From Phylloscopus collybita (Eukaryota; Chordata; Aves; Passeriformes; Phylloscopidae), in the NCBI GenBank assembly GCA_027886175.1, contig JAJNNQ010000075.1:85849001-85913000 (forward strand): DNA of 64,000 nt. Reading direction: 5' to 3'. Under the pieces are notes generated by a model. That model did no database searches and was not told the DNA's origin. It worked only from the letters and a program-made list of their open reading frames with translations. Shown here one piece after another: positions 36,201 through 48,799 of this stretch (the first letter of the stretch is position 1; each line of letters opens with the position of its first letter). The translations under genes and the position numbers were made by a program.

Positions 36201-39200
36201 AAGAAATCAATGAAGATATTGCAGAGAATTGTGATCCCAATGAGGAAATTGGCTGCAGGAGAGGAGGAATTGTTGACAAGTAAGAAACTTTTCCCAGAAA
36301 AATACCACTACCATTATTAGGAAAGAATGAGGAAAAAAAGATATATATAACTCAGGACATGAGTGAGTTGTCTGGCTTAGGGGAAAAGGTAAAGGAGAAT
36401 TGTTTTCTAAAAAGTTATTTTTAAGATGTAAGCAGGTCTTTAAAGCACAAGCAAGAATTCTGCATATTATGTTTGCTAGCACAGGGAATTCAGCAAATGA
36501 GCACCAAACCCAAAGGGCTCCATCCCAGATGATAATTCTCATGTAAGGGGTATTTAAGTGCACCCCTGGGCCCACAGGAAAGATTGGGCAGGGATTTCTG
36601 CCACAAGTGCACTGCAGAGAAAGAGGAAAAATGATCAGCAAAGGCCATGGTATAGACTGCAGTTATGAGAAAAATATTAACCCTGTAGAAAATGGTCAGA
36701 TCCTGTTATTGCTTCTATGAACCCTTAGCCTGATTACTGCCATGTGGTACATTAGATTATTTCTTCACAGTAGTTTGGAAAGCTCTTTATACATTCATGA
36801 ACATATATTAAAAAAAAAAAAAAAAAAAAAGTGAGCCACTTTCTTACCAACTTGATACATTCTAAAGGGCCAGGGCTCAAACATCCTTGGGTGTGTGAGT
36901 GCTTTGAAGAGTCCTGAAGGTGAGCATGCATGTGTATGTGTCTAATGCATGTGTGTGGAGACCTTGAGGGCAGGCTGGTCAATGGTGCCCAAGCATTTGA
37001 ATGGAATGAGTTGGAAGATCTTCCAAGATAAAACAAATGCAGGGAAAGTTTTTGCAATAAAGAGGTAGCAAGAGAAAAGCACAGGCCTTTGGCTTTCTGG
37101 TGTTCTTGTCTTTACACTTCAGTGCCTGGTTTTTGAGTTGTTTAGGATTTCAGTAATGTACTCAAGGCTACTGAGTCAGAGATAGGCTCAGACCTCAAAA
37201 CTATTACAGATCTTCCCATCAAACCTCCAGGGGACCAGTTTAACATTTAGGCTACAGACTATGTAATGTACCTTACCACAAAGTTGATTAATTTTCACAT
37301 CAACAACCTGTATATGTGCTAATATTTCAAAAATCAGTGGATCAGTTTAAAGGGAAAAGTGTAGGCAATGCTTTAGAATCATTATCAACTGAAGTGACTG
37401 ACTCAGAGGTAGTAGGAAACCATCAAGACCATTGCAATAGAACGAAACAAGCTTTTAAGGAGTTAGAGCAGTGGCTAATTTTGAGTAAGAGGCATCAAAA
37501 CATCACTGTATGTACTTCCAGGGTGTCAAATATTGTATTACTGTGTTGTTCCACATCACTCTGAGCCATTCCGGATCAGCCTCCAGTGTAGTGAGATGCT
37601 TAAGATGACTTACAAAAGTGTTGAGAGAGGAACCAGGTGAAAAGTATTTTCAAGGCTGATTCAGTAGTAAAAGGGTTGGTCTCTGATGAAATGAGAAAAC
37701 CTGGACGGAGTATGGAGATGCTGATTTACTGTGCTTGTCACACAGAAATGCTCAACTGATGTTCTTCTCAAGAGAAATTTCTGAGTCAAAGATGACACAG
37801 CAGTGGTGGGTTCAGTGTTTGCACTAGTATCAAAGTAAATTTATCAAAGACCCAGGATACAAGCATCCAGCTTGTGCTAATTAAAAGTAAATCTCGTTGT
37901 TGCAATCAAATTCTATGTTTTAGTCAATAAAGAGCACAAAGCCAAACCAAGACCTGATATAAGTCAGTCCAACCCTGACACAGCAGCTGCTTTATATATT
38001 ACTTTAACCCGCCTTTAAACACAACAAAACATAGTTATTATTGATTCTTTTAAAAGCTGGCACATTATCAATGGTCCTGTATGTTCTGGTAAGACATGCC
38101 TCTTCCTGGGAGGAACCATTGCTTTCACTGAAGTCAGCAGGAGCCAAGTACTCTTTACTCAGTACCTTTGAAAGGCAGCCCTGTATCTCACTGTAAATCA
38201 ACCCTCACTGGAAGCAACCATCTGGAATGATTGTTGCTGGAGATATTACATATGGAATAACTTTAACACCTCTATTTCTACCTTACATACATGATTTGTA
38301 ATAACCTGGAGTAATAATGCCATGCTTGTGATTTATATATATATATATTTTAAATCTATAGACCATGTCAATTCTTTGGGAAAAAAATAACATATGACTT
38401 TCTAATCATCATATGATTTTTAATTTGAAGCCAAGTAAGAATCTGTTCATGCTTTGAAAGTTTATTCATTCTTATTATTTCTCCCCATTTTTTGTTTCTC
38501 TGCAAGTGCATTTTTTTTTTAATACAGCAGTGGAGGATCACTTTCTGGAGTCTGTGGCTCAGCGCTGGTCTGTGGGTTGGCAAGGAAATGCTTGCAAGCA
38601 GTATGAACCCATCCCAGTTGTAAAACAGGACACAAAACAGAGAACAGACTTGCACAAGGATGACCAAAAAGCAGATGCAGAGCCGCTTTATCCTGAATCT
38701 CCTTCCAGCTCTATCTTGTTGACATCTTTGCCTCCCTTGGCAAATGACTGATCCTCAGAAATATTTCCCTCTTTCACTGGCTTCGGGAATGAATTTAGTT
38801 AATTTCTATAATATGGAGCTATGGTCCTTGGTCAGGTTCTCTGATTTTATTTCCATTATTCCCCTTGATACTCTAGTTATTTTTTGGAAATCTCCTGAAG
38901 TCAATATATGTGACAACAAAAAAAGCAACAACCAGACTTCTGAAGAAGATTTACCTGCTCATCTCTGTGTTATTTTTTATCTTTTCTGGTGTACTCTAGG
39001 AAGAGCTCCTGGAGCTGACTTCATTGCCCATGTCCTTTATCAGGAACCTATTAGGGTGGATTGCAATATGGATCTACTGTAACCCAGCCAGACATCAACA
39101 ACATCGCTCAAAATTAATGAAGCACAAAAAATAAAAAAGGAAGAGGAAAAACACCATTCATTATCTTTTATTATTTGATGTTTCCTCATGTGTGTTATTT

Positions 39201-42200
39201 TATTTTCAAGGGATGGAGAGGTGAAGAACAAAGTCAAAACTCTCTCCTCTCACCAAGGACTGTGATAGGGCCAAGTAAAGGGGAGCAGAACAATTTATGG
39301 TATCTGCTGGTATCAGGCAGTTACCAAACTAATCTCAGCTACCTCCCAGCCACATCAACCTTTAATTCCAGTCTTCAGCCCCATCACCCTTTGGTGCACC
39401 AAAGCACCAAGCTGGTAGGCTCAGTGTGGGGCTCAGTTAAGGACTGAGAGCCCTTGGACTGTGTCCCACACTGTAAGCCCATCAGCTTTGGTGTTGGTGA
39501 CTTTCCCTAAGGAGGCCCACCAGGATTTTCCTGAAAGCCCTGATCCTACTGGAAAATAAAAGTGTTCAACTGCCCAGATATGCAACATCAATAAATATAA
39601 TAAATCATTAGAATAAAAAAAAAAAAAGTTATAAGAACTGGTCAATTAAGTCATTGTAAATTTGGTTGCTGCAGTGGCCATCACTTCAGACACTCTAGTT
39701 CCACTGAAAGCAGCATGGGATACTCCCTCTCTCTCAAGCTGCTCTCGGACAACATGCCCCAAGCACCTGTTGCCACAGATGTTTCAAAAGGGGGAGCAAG
39801 CCACAGTACAATGACCACAGATACCCAGAATCTTGGCCAGGAGTTTTGCTTTCTCCCCTTTAGCTCTATGACATCCTCTGCTTTTGTGGGCTCTGCAATG
39901 TGCCTCAAGTTTCTGCCCTAAATTCAGCAAGGCCAAGGAAGCAGAGAAAGGGCTGGGGTAAGGGGTCAAGGAGCACCTTGACCCAAGCTTGTCCTGCTCT
40001 TCCCACCTTCTGGCTCTTCAAGCCCCACACAGAAAGCAGATTTACTCTTTCTTCACAGGCATTCTGTTGCATATCACATTTGCATCTTTCTTTAACATAT
40101 GGGGTGGTGGGAAACCCAAACTTGCCTGGAAAACTGAGATGCTCAATCAACAGCCTATTTTTTGAGAGGAGTTACACACCCTGCCACATTTAGTGGACTC
40201 AGCAGGGGACCCTCATTAGCCTCTCCCACACCAATGAGTCGGCTACCCCTGCACCCAGGAGCCCTGTGCCAGCAATCCATCTTCCAGAGCCACAAACAGC
40301 TGATTGCTCATCCCAAAGAGACCCACCAGCCCCGTGCCAGAGGAGTGCATTGCCAGTGAAGGCACACACAGCCTAAATAGCGATGGCCCTCATTTTCTTC
40401 TCCTGTTGATTCCTTCCCTTATCCACTCCATTTTTCCCCACTCCTGCAGGAATGACACTGGGATCCAACAGGCAGGGGCTGCAGTCAGATCACAGTCCTT
40501 CCTGCTCAGCCTCACCATCCATCCCGGCCAAGGGGTACACTGTTCCTGTGGAAAAAACTGTGTGTGATTGGTCTATACAGTGGTGATGACCACCCTACAA
40601 AGGGGCTGGCTTTGTATCAGTCACGTGTTCCTCTTTCTGAGCACTTGGCTTTGTCACCTGCTAATGTCTTTTACAGAGACCCAGCACTAGTAGGGTAAGG
40701 CACATGCCTAGAAAAGAAAAATTCCCAGACTGTCTTTACATGCTTGGACCTGTCTGGTCAGAGCTACCAACTGTGCACAAAGCAGACAGAACCAGGGATA
40801 ATGCAATGCTAAAATCTTGCAAAGCTCTAGGCTGAAGCTGTGGCCCACCATCATTGTGGTTTAGCCCATGCTTTGTTTCTAAGCACCTGTTTTCTAGGCA
40901 TAGGTTTTGTGCAAAGGAGATCCATAGGCTGAACAAATTGTAGTGGATGAAAAACACCCAGGAAGAGGTGTGAGCCATAAAGTCCCCTTCCTGCAGCAGG
41001 AACAGATATTTCACCACTGTTTGTTTGGGCAGTTATATACAGGAACCAAGATCCACTTGGTGACAGGAATTACAGGTTCAGAAAGTGGCATAATTAGTTT
41101 GCCTGCTGGTATGTCTGTATTGTTCTAGATACAGCCTCTTCTGCCTCTCTCCCTCAACATTGTCCCTGGTTGTATTTGTTTCCTGCTACTTAATTTCTTA
41201 ATATGTAAAAATCACATGTAGAGGTTCTTTTACATTCTTAAATTTCTACATTCCCTGTCTGAAGTCTTTTTTTTCCCCATTTCCTCAAAATGATGGCTTT
41301 TCCCATTTGCTTAATCTCACATTTTCAATTGTAACCACAGTTGGATGCAAGTTAATTTGCAGTTTGATTATGACACTTCCCCAATGCTGAGTCTCTGAAT
41401 GCAAAGGTATTTTTTTTCTTGGGCACCAGTAATGCTGATGAGGTCAACAGAGCTTTGGGAATAGGTTTTATTACTTAAAAGCTCTTCCAGAACTAGCTGA
41501 TTGGAGCACAAAGTATTGCTTTATATTGCAAAAACTGTGGCTACCTAACTTAAACCAGTTGAAAGGCAGAAAATAAGTCATCAGCATGTTGCAGTGGGGT
41601 TTATAATGGCCCTGTGCAAAACTTATCTCAGTAAAGGAAAATGTCTCCCTACAAACTAAACTGTTTAGGCAGCAGAGGCTCTGGAACATCATCTTTATAA
41701 CAGTCACTAAATTAGCTCAAGTTGCTTGTTCCATAAAGGACAACAAACCAACAAACTTTTAAGCAAACAGCAGGGCAAACTTTTCCAGCTGCAAAGGGGA
41801 TTTGGAGGCAGTGTGTGTCACTAGTGAAGTACACAGCATTTGGTTAAAGGGAGACCAGCTCCCAAAGCATGCATCCTGCTACAAGCACAGATACAGCTAG
41901 AGCAGCACAAAGACACACAGGGATCTAGGGATCACACAGGGTTACTGTGCCACTCTGGAGAGAGCACCACCAACTCCTGCTGATACAAAACCAGACCTGT
42001 GGGAGACCAGAGAATGTTTTCCTTAATGCTGGACTACCAAGCATTCCTACCATTACTTCTGAAGGGGCAGTTTTTGTACCTCCTGTTGGAGTGAGCAGTG
42101 GTGGTGTGGGAACTTTTGTACCAGTAGACCTACACAGAGAAATACTAAATGCTTCAATGCTTTCAGATTGCATTGCCCAGGCAGATATTTGCTGTGCAGC

Positions 42201-44170
42201 TGTCACAGACATTGAGCTCTTGACCATCCCTCACATCTTCTGACCAGTAACATGTTTCTGAAAAGATGGCCTACAGTGTTTTAGTTCGCGTCACAGTGGT
42301 CTAAGAACACGTATTGTATCAGCTCAGTTTTGTCTGTGTTGATTGAAGAGTGAAGAGTGATTGAATTGAAGAGTGCAACAAAAGGCTCTCCAAGGGCTCA
42401 CAGCCATTCACACCAGAGATGGCAAGTCTAATATAAATCCTCCAAAATAGAGTGTAGCTATTGGGAACACAGTGCCAGCAGCTTCACTCTGAAGATCTGC
42501 CCCTGTAAAACTTACTAACTCAAATATAGCTGAAGAACATTAAGACTGAGTTACAGCTCACTAGATTTACCCCTCACTCTGTGAGGTTTTTTCTGTGCAG
42601 CTGTCTGAAGTTCACAGCAGCATTTCACTATTATTCTGCAGGTTATTTCCAAGCAGAGGAATTTTGTAATCAGATAAAACAACCTGAAGAGCACCACAAC
42701 CACAGAATTTCTGAGACATATTTACTTTGAAGAAGAGCAGCATGCAGATAACATTTAAGTACATCTCATAATCCTATGAATCTACATAGTGATGAAAAAG
42801 ATCAGTTGATTTTCAAATGTTAATGCCCTACTTACTGTTCATACACTGCTGTAGAAAGATGATCCGTGGTCTTTTCAAGGACAGTCATGCTTCTATGACA
42901 TTATAGAGGTATTTCGTGAAACAATGCATTCAAAAGCCCAAAATGTGTTCAACCTTTATGGTACAGATCTTGCAATGAGGGCAGGTTTTGAATCTGTTTC
43001 AGCCACAGCTGAGTCCGGGTTTAATCTAATGAGTCTGGGTCACAAGAGACCCACATTCGCCCTGCATGGGTAGGCCAGTCACCCATTAGCAGCATTCTTT
43101 GCAAAATCCAGATGCTTGAAACTGCTGTGTTTAAAATGATACTTAAAGTGAGATAATGCTGGGAGAAGTTCAGAGGAGAGAAACAAGACTGGTTACAAGC
43201 ATGGAAGAGTTTCCATGCTCAAAATGACAGACTAAATCTGAAGAAGATGTGATGTGGAGGAAATGCAGTTCAGAAGTCTATGAATCTATAGGTCTCATAT
43301 TGGAGAAGGAAGAAGGTCTCTCTGATTCTCCCAGTACCAGAGATACAGGATGTCAAAAGAGGTCAGTGGGAGATGGAGGTTCAAAATAAATACGAGATGT
43401 TTGGTTGTATCTGTCAGTAGCACACCTGGGAACTGCCTTGGGAGATGCCAAAATCTAATTAAGTTCTCAAAGATCACAAAAGAAAGAGCCACCAAAGCTA
43501 CTAAACAGAGATTCTACGTTGTGCTTCTGCTCAACCAGGATATTTCTACTGCATAAGCAAAATACTTGCATCTGCAACACCACTCGTTGCTACCACAGTT
43601 TTCACTAGACCGGATGTTTCCCACTCCTTCCATTAGGGTTGTCATGATGCATTTGGATTGCTTGAATTTACAGAAAAATGTATTAAAATTAATACATAAA
43701 TCAAACTCGATTCTATGAACACATTAGGAAAGAAAACAGACACTTTGAACTTTGCACAAACTAGTCTAACATGCCAATTTACTGATTCATCACTTAATTC
43801 ATGATGTTTCCAACTCCCAGTTCTCTTATTCATAATTTACAACTCACACAGCAATGAACAAAATAGTTACCTAGTAGACAGTGAGAGTGCTCATTCTTCC
43901 TCCCCCACCACTTTGTGGGTGTCCCCTGTTTCATACCTGGAGGCAAAAGAGTCTCAGGAGCCTGCCTGCTGTTGGATCCACTTCAAAAGGTTTTTGAGAA
44001 AGCCGATGTATTTATAATTTCCATCTTGGAAGCCTGAGCTACACCATTTCCATAAGTCAGTGGATTCTGAGGAAACAGTCACACAATCAATACACCAGGA
44101 TTATGTCTGCAGGAGATGGCAAGCTGCAGGTGATGGTAGCTGCATAATGACCTCCTCCCCTCTCCATCAA
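30260..44170. other. Intergenic DNA
   Basis: No gene was recognised. Simple features include A runs at 31063-31079 and 36810-36830, a CTCTC tract near 33084-33108, a TA tract near 38335-38350 and a 21-bp palindrome at 34278-34298. The segment 41925-42243 is open in a frame on each strand for about 300 bases but matches no protein I recognise. Confidence 0.6.
34278..34298. repeat. 21-bp perfect inverted repeat (CTGACTTAAG-A-CTTAAGTCAG)
   Basis: Two 10-base arms are exact reverse complements around a single A. Each arm contains TGACTTA/TAAGTCA, one base from the AP-1 consensus. It may be a dyad protein-binding site or chance. Confidence 0.8.
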
Positions 44171-44189
44171 TCACATCCTGCCTGTGTGC

Positions 44190-44460
44190 TGTTGTGGCTT
44201 TGAGCGGTGCTTCCAGGATACGGCAGGGCCTTGTGTCCACTCTGGGGTAGCCAAAACCCGAGCAGGAGCTGCGTGAGTGTTTGCAAGGGATCCCTTTTAT
44301 TCCCAGGCTAATCCTGTGGAGACCAGACAGGCACAACCCTGTTTGAGTTGGGCTGCAGGTGATTTATGGAAAAGGCTGAGCCCAGCTTGGATCTCCTCAT
44401 AGGGCACACTCATCTCTCCCTTACTCATCCAGCTATCATGCGGTTCCAATATACAAGACA
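44190..44460 (-). mobile_element. Possible solo LTR fragment
   Basis: On the minus strand a segment starting TGTCTTGTATATTGG contains a GGGAATAAAAGGG polyadenylation-like motif in its middle and ends in ...CCACAACA, an order compatible with U3-R-U5 of an avian endogenous retroviral LTR. No internal retroviral genes and no target duplication were seen. This is a weak call from composition and motif order. Confidence 0.3.
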
Positions 44461-44464
44461 ATTC

Positions 44465-46840
44465 CTCTCCTTCCATTGACACTTACAGTATACTTTAGAC
44501 TTTCCTCTTTCATAACAGGGATATTAACTCTGGTTTTCCCACCTCCTCTGATCTGGTTGTCTTCTGTTGTCTTACTCTGTTGTGCCATCACTCAAATTCA
44601 GAAGTTAGGACCAGCAGCCACAGCCTACTCCTTGGGAAAAACAAGGACAAATATGAAAGGAATAGGCTGAGAAAATGGCATAGCAGGAAGGAAAGTGCCC
44701 AGCAGCAGAAAGGGGCAGGAGTCCAGGGGTGTCACTGATTTGGCAGTAGTCATTGATTAGTTTCAGTTCAAACCAATTACCACTGGTAGTGCCAGTCACT
44801 AGAAAAGTCAATGCTCAGTTACATTCTCTCATTTTGGTGCACAAATCAGGTGCTGCCACTGCTTGGGAAGGGTCACAGCTTGGTGATAACCTAGCAGCAC
44901 AGGTACTGGGGCTTGTCAAGCTTTTTACCAGTAAGAGCAATTGTCTAATGTCCTGGTATCTACTACTGGTTTGCTTTTAGTTTTTGCTGTGCTTTATCCA
45001 ATTGTATGGTGAAATCCTTGTTGTTATATGTCCTTTCTGTAACTAGTAGGAGGAGCAGGTAGTTATTCCTTGTAGAATGAACTATTTATGACCTCAAAAT
45101 AAAATGCAGCCTAAAGGTTCACTGGGATGGGACGGTAACAGGGGCTTTGGCAATGTGGATGTAGGATGATATGGGAGGCCTCAGGCTACAGATAGCTCAC
45201 CAGTAGTTAATAAGTGGTTGTCAAAAGGTGCAACATTAGGAGACAGGTAAGAAAAATTCTAGATGTAACAAAGGAGACCAAACAATGAGTACCCAACACG
45301 TGTGAAATGCATCATGTAGCAAATCTACTGTGTACCTGAATTAACAAAAAAAGAAAAAGGTGTGGAGTGTACAAGAAATCTGTAAAAATTACTTCTGATG
45401 TATCATAGGGTGACAAGGAAGAAATTTTCTGCTCTGCTTATCCCAGTGAAGAGGAAGATTAACTCTCCCCACAGATACCAGACTCTGCTTGGTGGAGGAC
45501 CTGAGACACTGGTGACTTGCTGTTATACACACCCCCACCCAGACTGAAGACATTACAAGGGCAGTGTAGAGATGCATAAAAAAGCAGAGAAAGTGGAGTA
45601 TGCTATAAAGTTTCTGTGTACCAGTTTTACTTAATATAATTCAAACTGTAAATATTAGTATAATTGTAATAAAGATAAAGAATACAATTCCATCCTAGTT
45701 ATTTCATCTACTAATAATTCTCTGATTAGATTATCTTTAACAAGACTAACCATATATTCTTCCCAGGTCTGCATGTAAAATGTGTTTCCTTTTGATCATA
45801 GCAAGATTTGGAATGTGACAAGTCAATGGCTGTTGGAGCAACCTGCCCCAGAGCTTGGATGTAACAAGTTGGTGACAAAGGAGTTGTGTTTCAGGAGTGA
45901 ATTTTGTTTGCGTTTAGCATCTCTGAGCTGCTGGACTGTGAGAGCTGTGGAAGCAGAGGTTTGGGTTTGGGCCCTTTCCTCCCCAGTGCAGCTGTGACGG
46001 TTGTGTTGAGGACCCAAGTTCAGCCCAATTAAAAAAAGACTTTGAACTCTATAACTCTTCTCAGGTTCAGAGCTCCTCCCGATCTGAGGTTGCCAATCTG
46101 TCCTCATTATTTATTGATCACACCCTATGTACCTAAAGGGCAATCACAGCACTCCCTGCTTCTCCAGTCAGGTTTTACTTGTGTTTCATGTGAGAGCCCG
46201 TGCACAGGCTGGAGAGTGGCTGAAATCCTAGAGGCCATCCTCATTTTGTCCTTAGGTTTTTGCGAGCATCTCAGTGCACAGTGAGCAGCCTGGTGGTGCC
46301 AAGGGCTGCTGACATCCCTGGTCTCTGTTCCCAGCCATCACTTAGCTTCAGCATACTCCTCTATAAACTATAAATAAAAAAAACTTCTTGTCTCTTGGCA
46401 AAGGACATTCAGCTTGATGTGTGTTAGTAAAATGACTTGAAATATTTAGCTGAGAGAAGCACTCCTTAAAAATGGGACATAGGTAAGGTTTCATTAGGGG
46501 AAAATTGGTGCCTTAATAGTCTCTGACAAGTTAAAGCAAATTCCAAGGATTCTTCTTCCTGGCACTAGTGGTGTTCTCTGGAAATCATCACCTTCTCCAA
46601 TTCATTAGGTAGCCAGTTGTTGTAACAGAAGGAAAACCAAAGGAAAACAGTAAAAATTAGCCTGTAATTTTTTTTTTCATTTAAGTAAATATAAGTTTTT
46701 CTCCTTAGCACCAAAAAAGACACTGTTATTAGCATGACTCAGAAGTGTATTTTTAATTTTTACAATGAAGATGCAGCAACTGGTGTCTACAGTGCTGCTA
46801 TGTAGAAGTAACTGATGAAAATACAGAACACAACACACAA
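44465..46840. other. Intergenic DNA downstream of F13A1
   Basis: No gene was recognised. A minor AATAAA-containing stretch occurs around 45100. Nothing else stands out. Confidence 0.55.
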
Positions 46841-46844
46841 GTGC

Positions 46845-48654
46845 AATCAGATACATTTTATTTTAAATTCTTGTTACACTGTATTTATAAAATGTCTGGA
46901 AAAGAAAGCAGGTTTATATGCAAGAGCACAAAATGGATAATTTTATTAGAAGACGTAGGCCTTGATAAGACTGCTTAATTACCTGACAGAGATTGTCACC
47001 CTGCACTGACAACACATTTTTCAGTCTCTTCTACCCCACAGGACTTATATGGAAGATTTTGACATTGCAAAGTTTCTAATGTGGTCACATAAGCTGTATA
47101 AAATGAGACTGTGTCCATGCCTGAAGTGAAAGCCCCCCAAAATCTGGTGTTCTTGGATCCTGGGGTACTCCTAGAGTATATGAGGTGGTATGAATGTTTG
47201 CTTTGCTCCCCACAATTTAGTAAAAAGAGCAGCTGCATTTGTCCTCTCCCAAGATTTTAACAGCTGGTTACAGGTCTCGCAGGAGGTACCACTGGCAATG
47301 TGTGGCAACAAGGGGAGCAGAAGGGAAGGCATTTCCCTTGCTTTTCACTGAGACCACATGGCCATCCAGAAAAGTCCCAAGGTTTAAAGAGCAAGAGGTT
47401 CCTTTTAACTTTAGAATCTCAACTGGCTCCCCTGTGCTGTTACTACCTGATCTGCTCTTACTGTGGCCAAGAGGGGAGGAGGTCCTGTGGCTTGTGTAAG
47501 TTTCTGATTCTCATGATACATCTATAACTTTCAGATGAGTTTCTGTCCCTCAGTACTCCTGGGGTTACTCATGTAACAGGTCTTCACTCTGCTTTAGCCA
47601 TGATTCTTGGGAACTTTCAGGCATGATTTATTCTAAACTCATACCCACATTTTTAGTCTAAAGTCACGCCCAGCTCCAGTGCAGGCTAGGCTTGTGGGAC
47701 TGGCAGGAGAAGACCTTCAGGCTCCCTGCTCCACTCCTCTGTCCTTCACCCCATTTGCCAGCCTGGACTGCTCTGGGAGAGCAAACACTCCTGCCACACT
47801 CATGTGTGAGATGGGTCTACAGGGTGGGCTCAGGAGAGGAAAAAAGGCAGAGAAGGGTGAAGAGAGAACACATCTTACACAAGAGATACATGACCAGCAA
47901 GTGCAGGTTTTGTGTGATAAACTCTGAGCAGAGGCAGAAAAATTCTGGATTTTCACCCAGCAAAGTAGAGGAACACCTTATCAACTGCCTACGGGGTCTG
48001 ATGTGGGGGTATGAAGTGAATATGTGTGAGTGCCTGCACGTGTGAGAGAGTAGGAGAAACAGCATAGGGCAGCTGCACAATGAAACAAGGGGCTGAGAAT
48101 ATTCTGGAGATAAAACATCCTGAGAGTTGCTTCCAGCAAAGTGAGCTCTCCATGAACCAGAACATCATTAATTTGTAAGATAAAGCAGACCCTATAGCTA
48201 GAAATACCTGTTTCTATTGCAGTCTGAATGATCTACCGTAACGTTGTGTAATTCAGTCTAAGAATTTATAACACTGGGTTCTTTATTTTTTTTTCCTTCC
48301 CTTTTCAGTGAAATACCAGGCCTTAATTAAAACTAAAGTTCAGATTACTCTGGTGAATGGAGCTTTTCAAATTCCCTTGCAGCACTAATGCAAAAGACCA
48401 TAAATACAAGGGAACTACAGGAATAATATGACCTAGAATTGTCTTTAATGACATATAGCTAATTTTAAATCATTCAGCATCCAGGTGCTTTTTTATGCTC
48501 TCCCCAGTCACACCAATTAGTTTGCTTTATCAGATTTTTTCACCACAAGGATGACTAAAATAACAATAAGCAGATTTATACCTCTCCATCAGCCACCCTC
48601 TACCGTGATATTTTTAAATACAGCTAAATGAGAGAAGAAAGGCAGCACCTTGTT
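46845..48654 (-). other. F13A1: Probable F13A1 3' UTR
   Basis: About 1.8 kb follow the F13A1 stop codon to a well-formed polyadenylation signal, similar to the long 3' UTR known for human F13A1. A nearer AATAAA at 48287-48282 would give a short UTR of about 0.4 kb. The choice cannot be made without transcript data. Confidence 0.5.
46857..46862 (-). terminator. F13A1: Candidate F13A1 poly(A) signal (AATAAA)
   Basis: The minus strand reads AAAATAAAATG followed 20-40 bases later by a GU-rich element (CTTGTGTGTTGTGTTCTGT, about 46842-46824). Cleavage would fall near 46845. The arrangement is a textbook poly(A) site, but its use is inferred. Confidence 0.5.
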
Positions 48655-48799
48655 TCATGGTTTCTGAATCTGGACATTCAGCTCCCCATACACATGCCTC
48701 AAAGCATCGGAATTCAGGCTTGCAATCAGTCTTCGTAAACCTGGTCGCATTGGGGTAAATTTGACTTCCCAGGTCAATGAAGAGTTCATCGGGATTCTC
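48655..48799 (-). CDS. F13A1: F13A1 exon 15 (C-terminus and stop)
   Basis: This exon has 145 bases. The acceptor is TTGTATTCAG. It encodes [12 protein letters not shown] and then [19 protein letters not shown], ending QIQKP with TGA at 48657-48655. Human continues three residues further. The human Cys695 position appears as Phe. Confidence 0.95.

Noticed and set aside
36207..36641. 144-codon minus-strand open frame rich in hydrophobic residues
   Set aside because: The Phe/Leu-rich composition comes from A-rich plus-strand sequence. No family match or gene structure was found.
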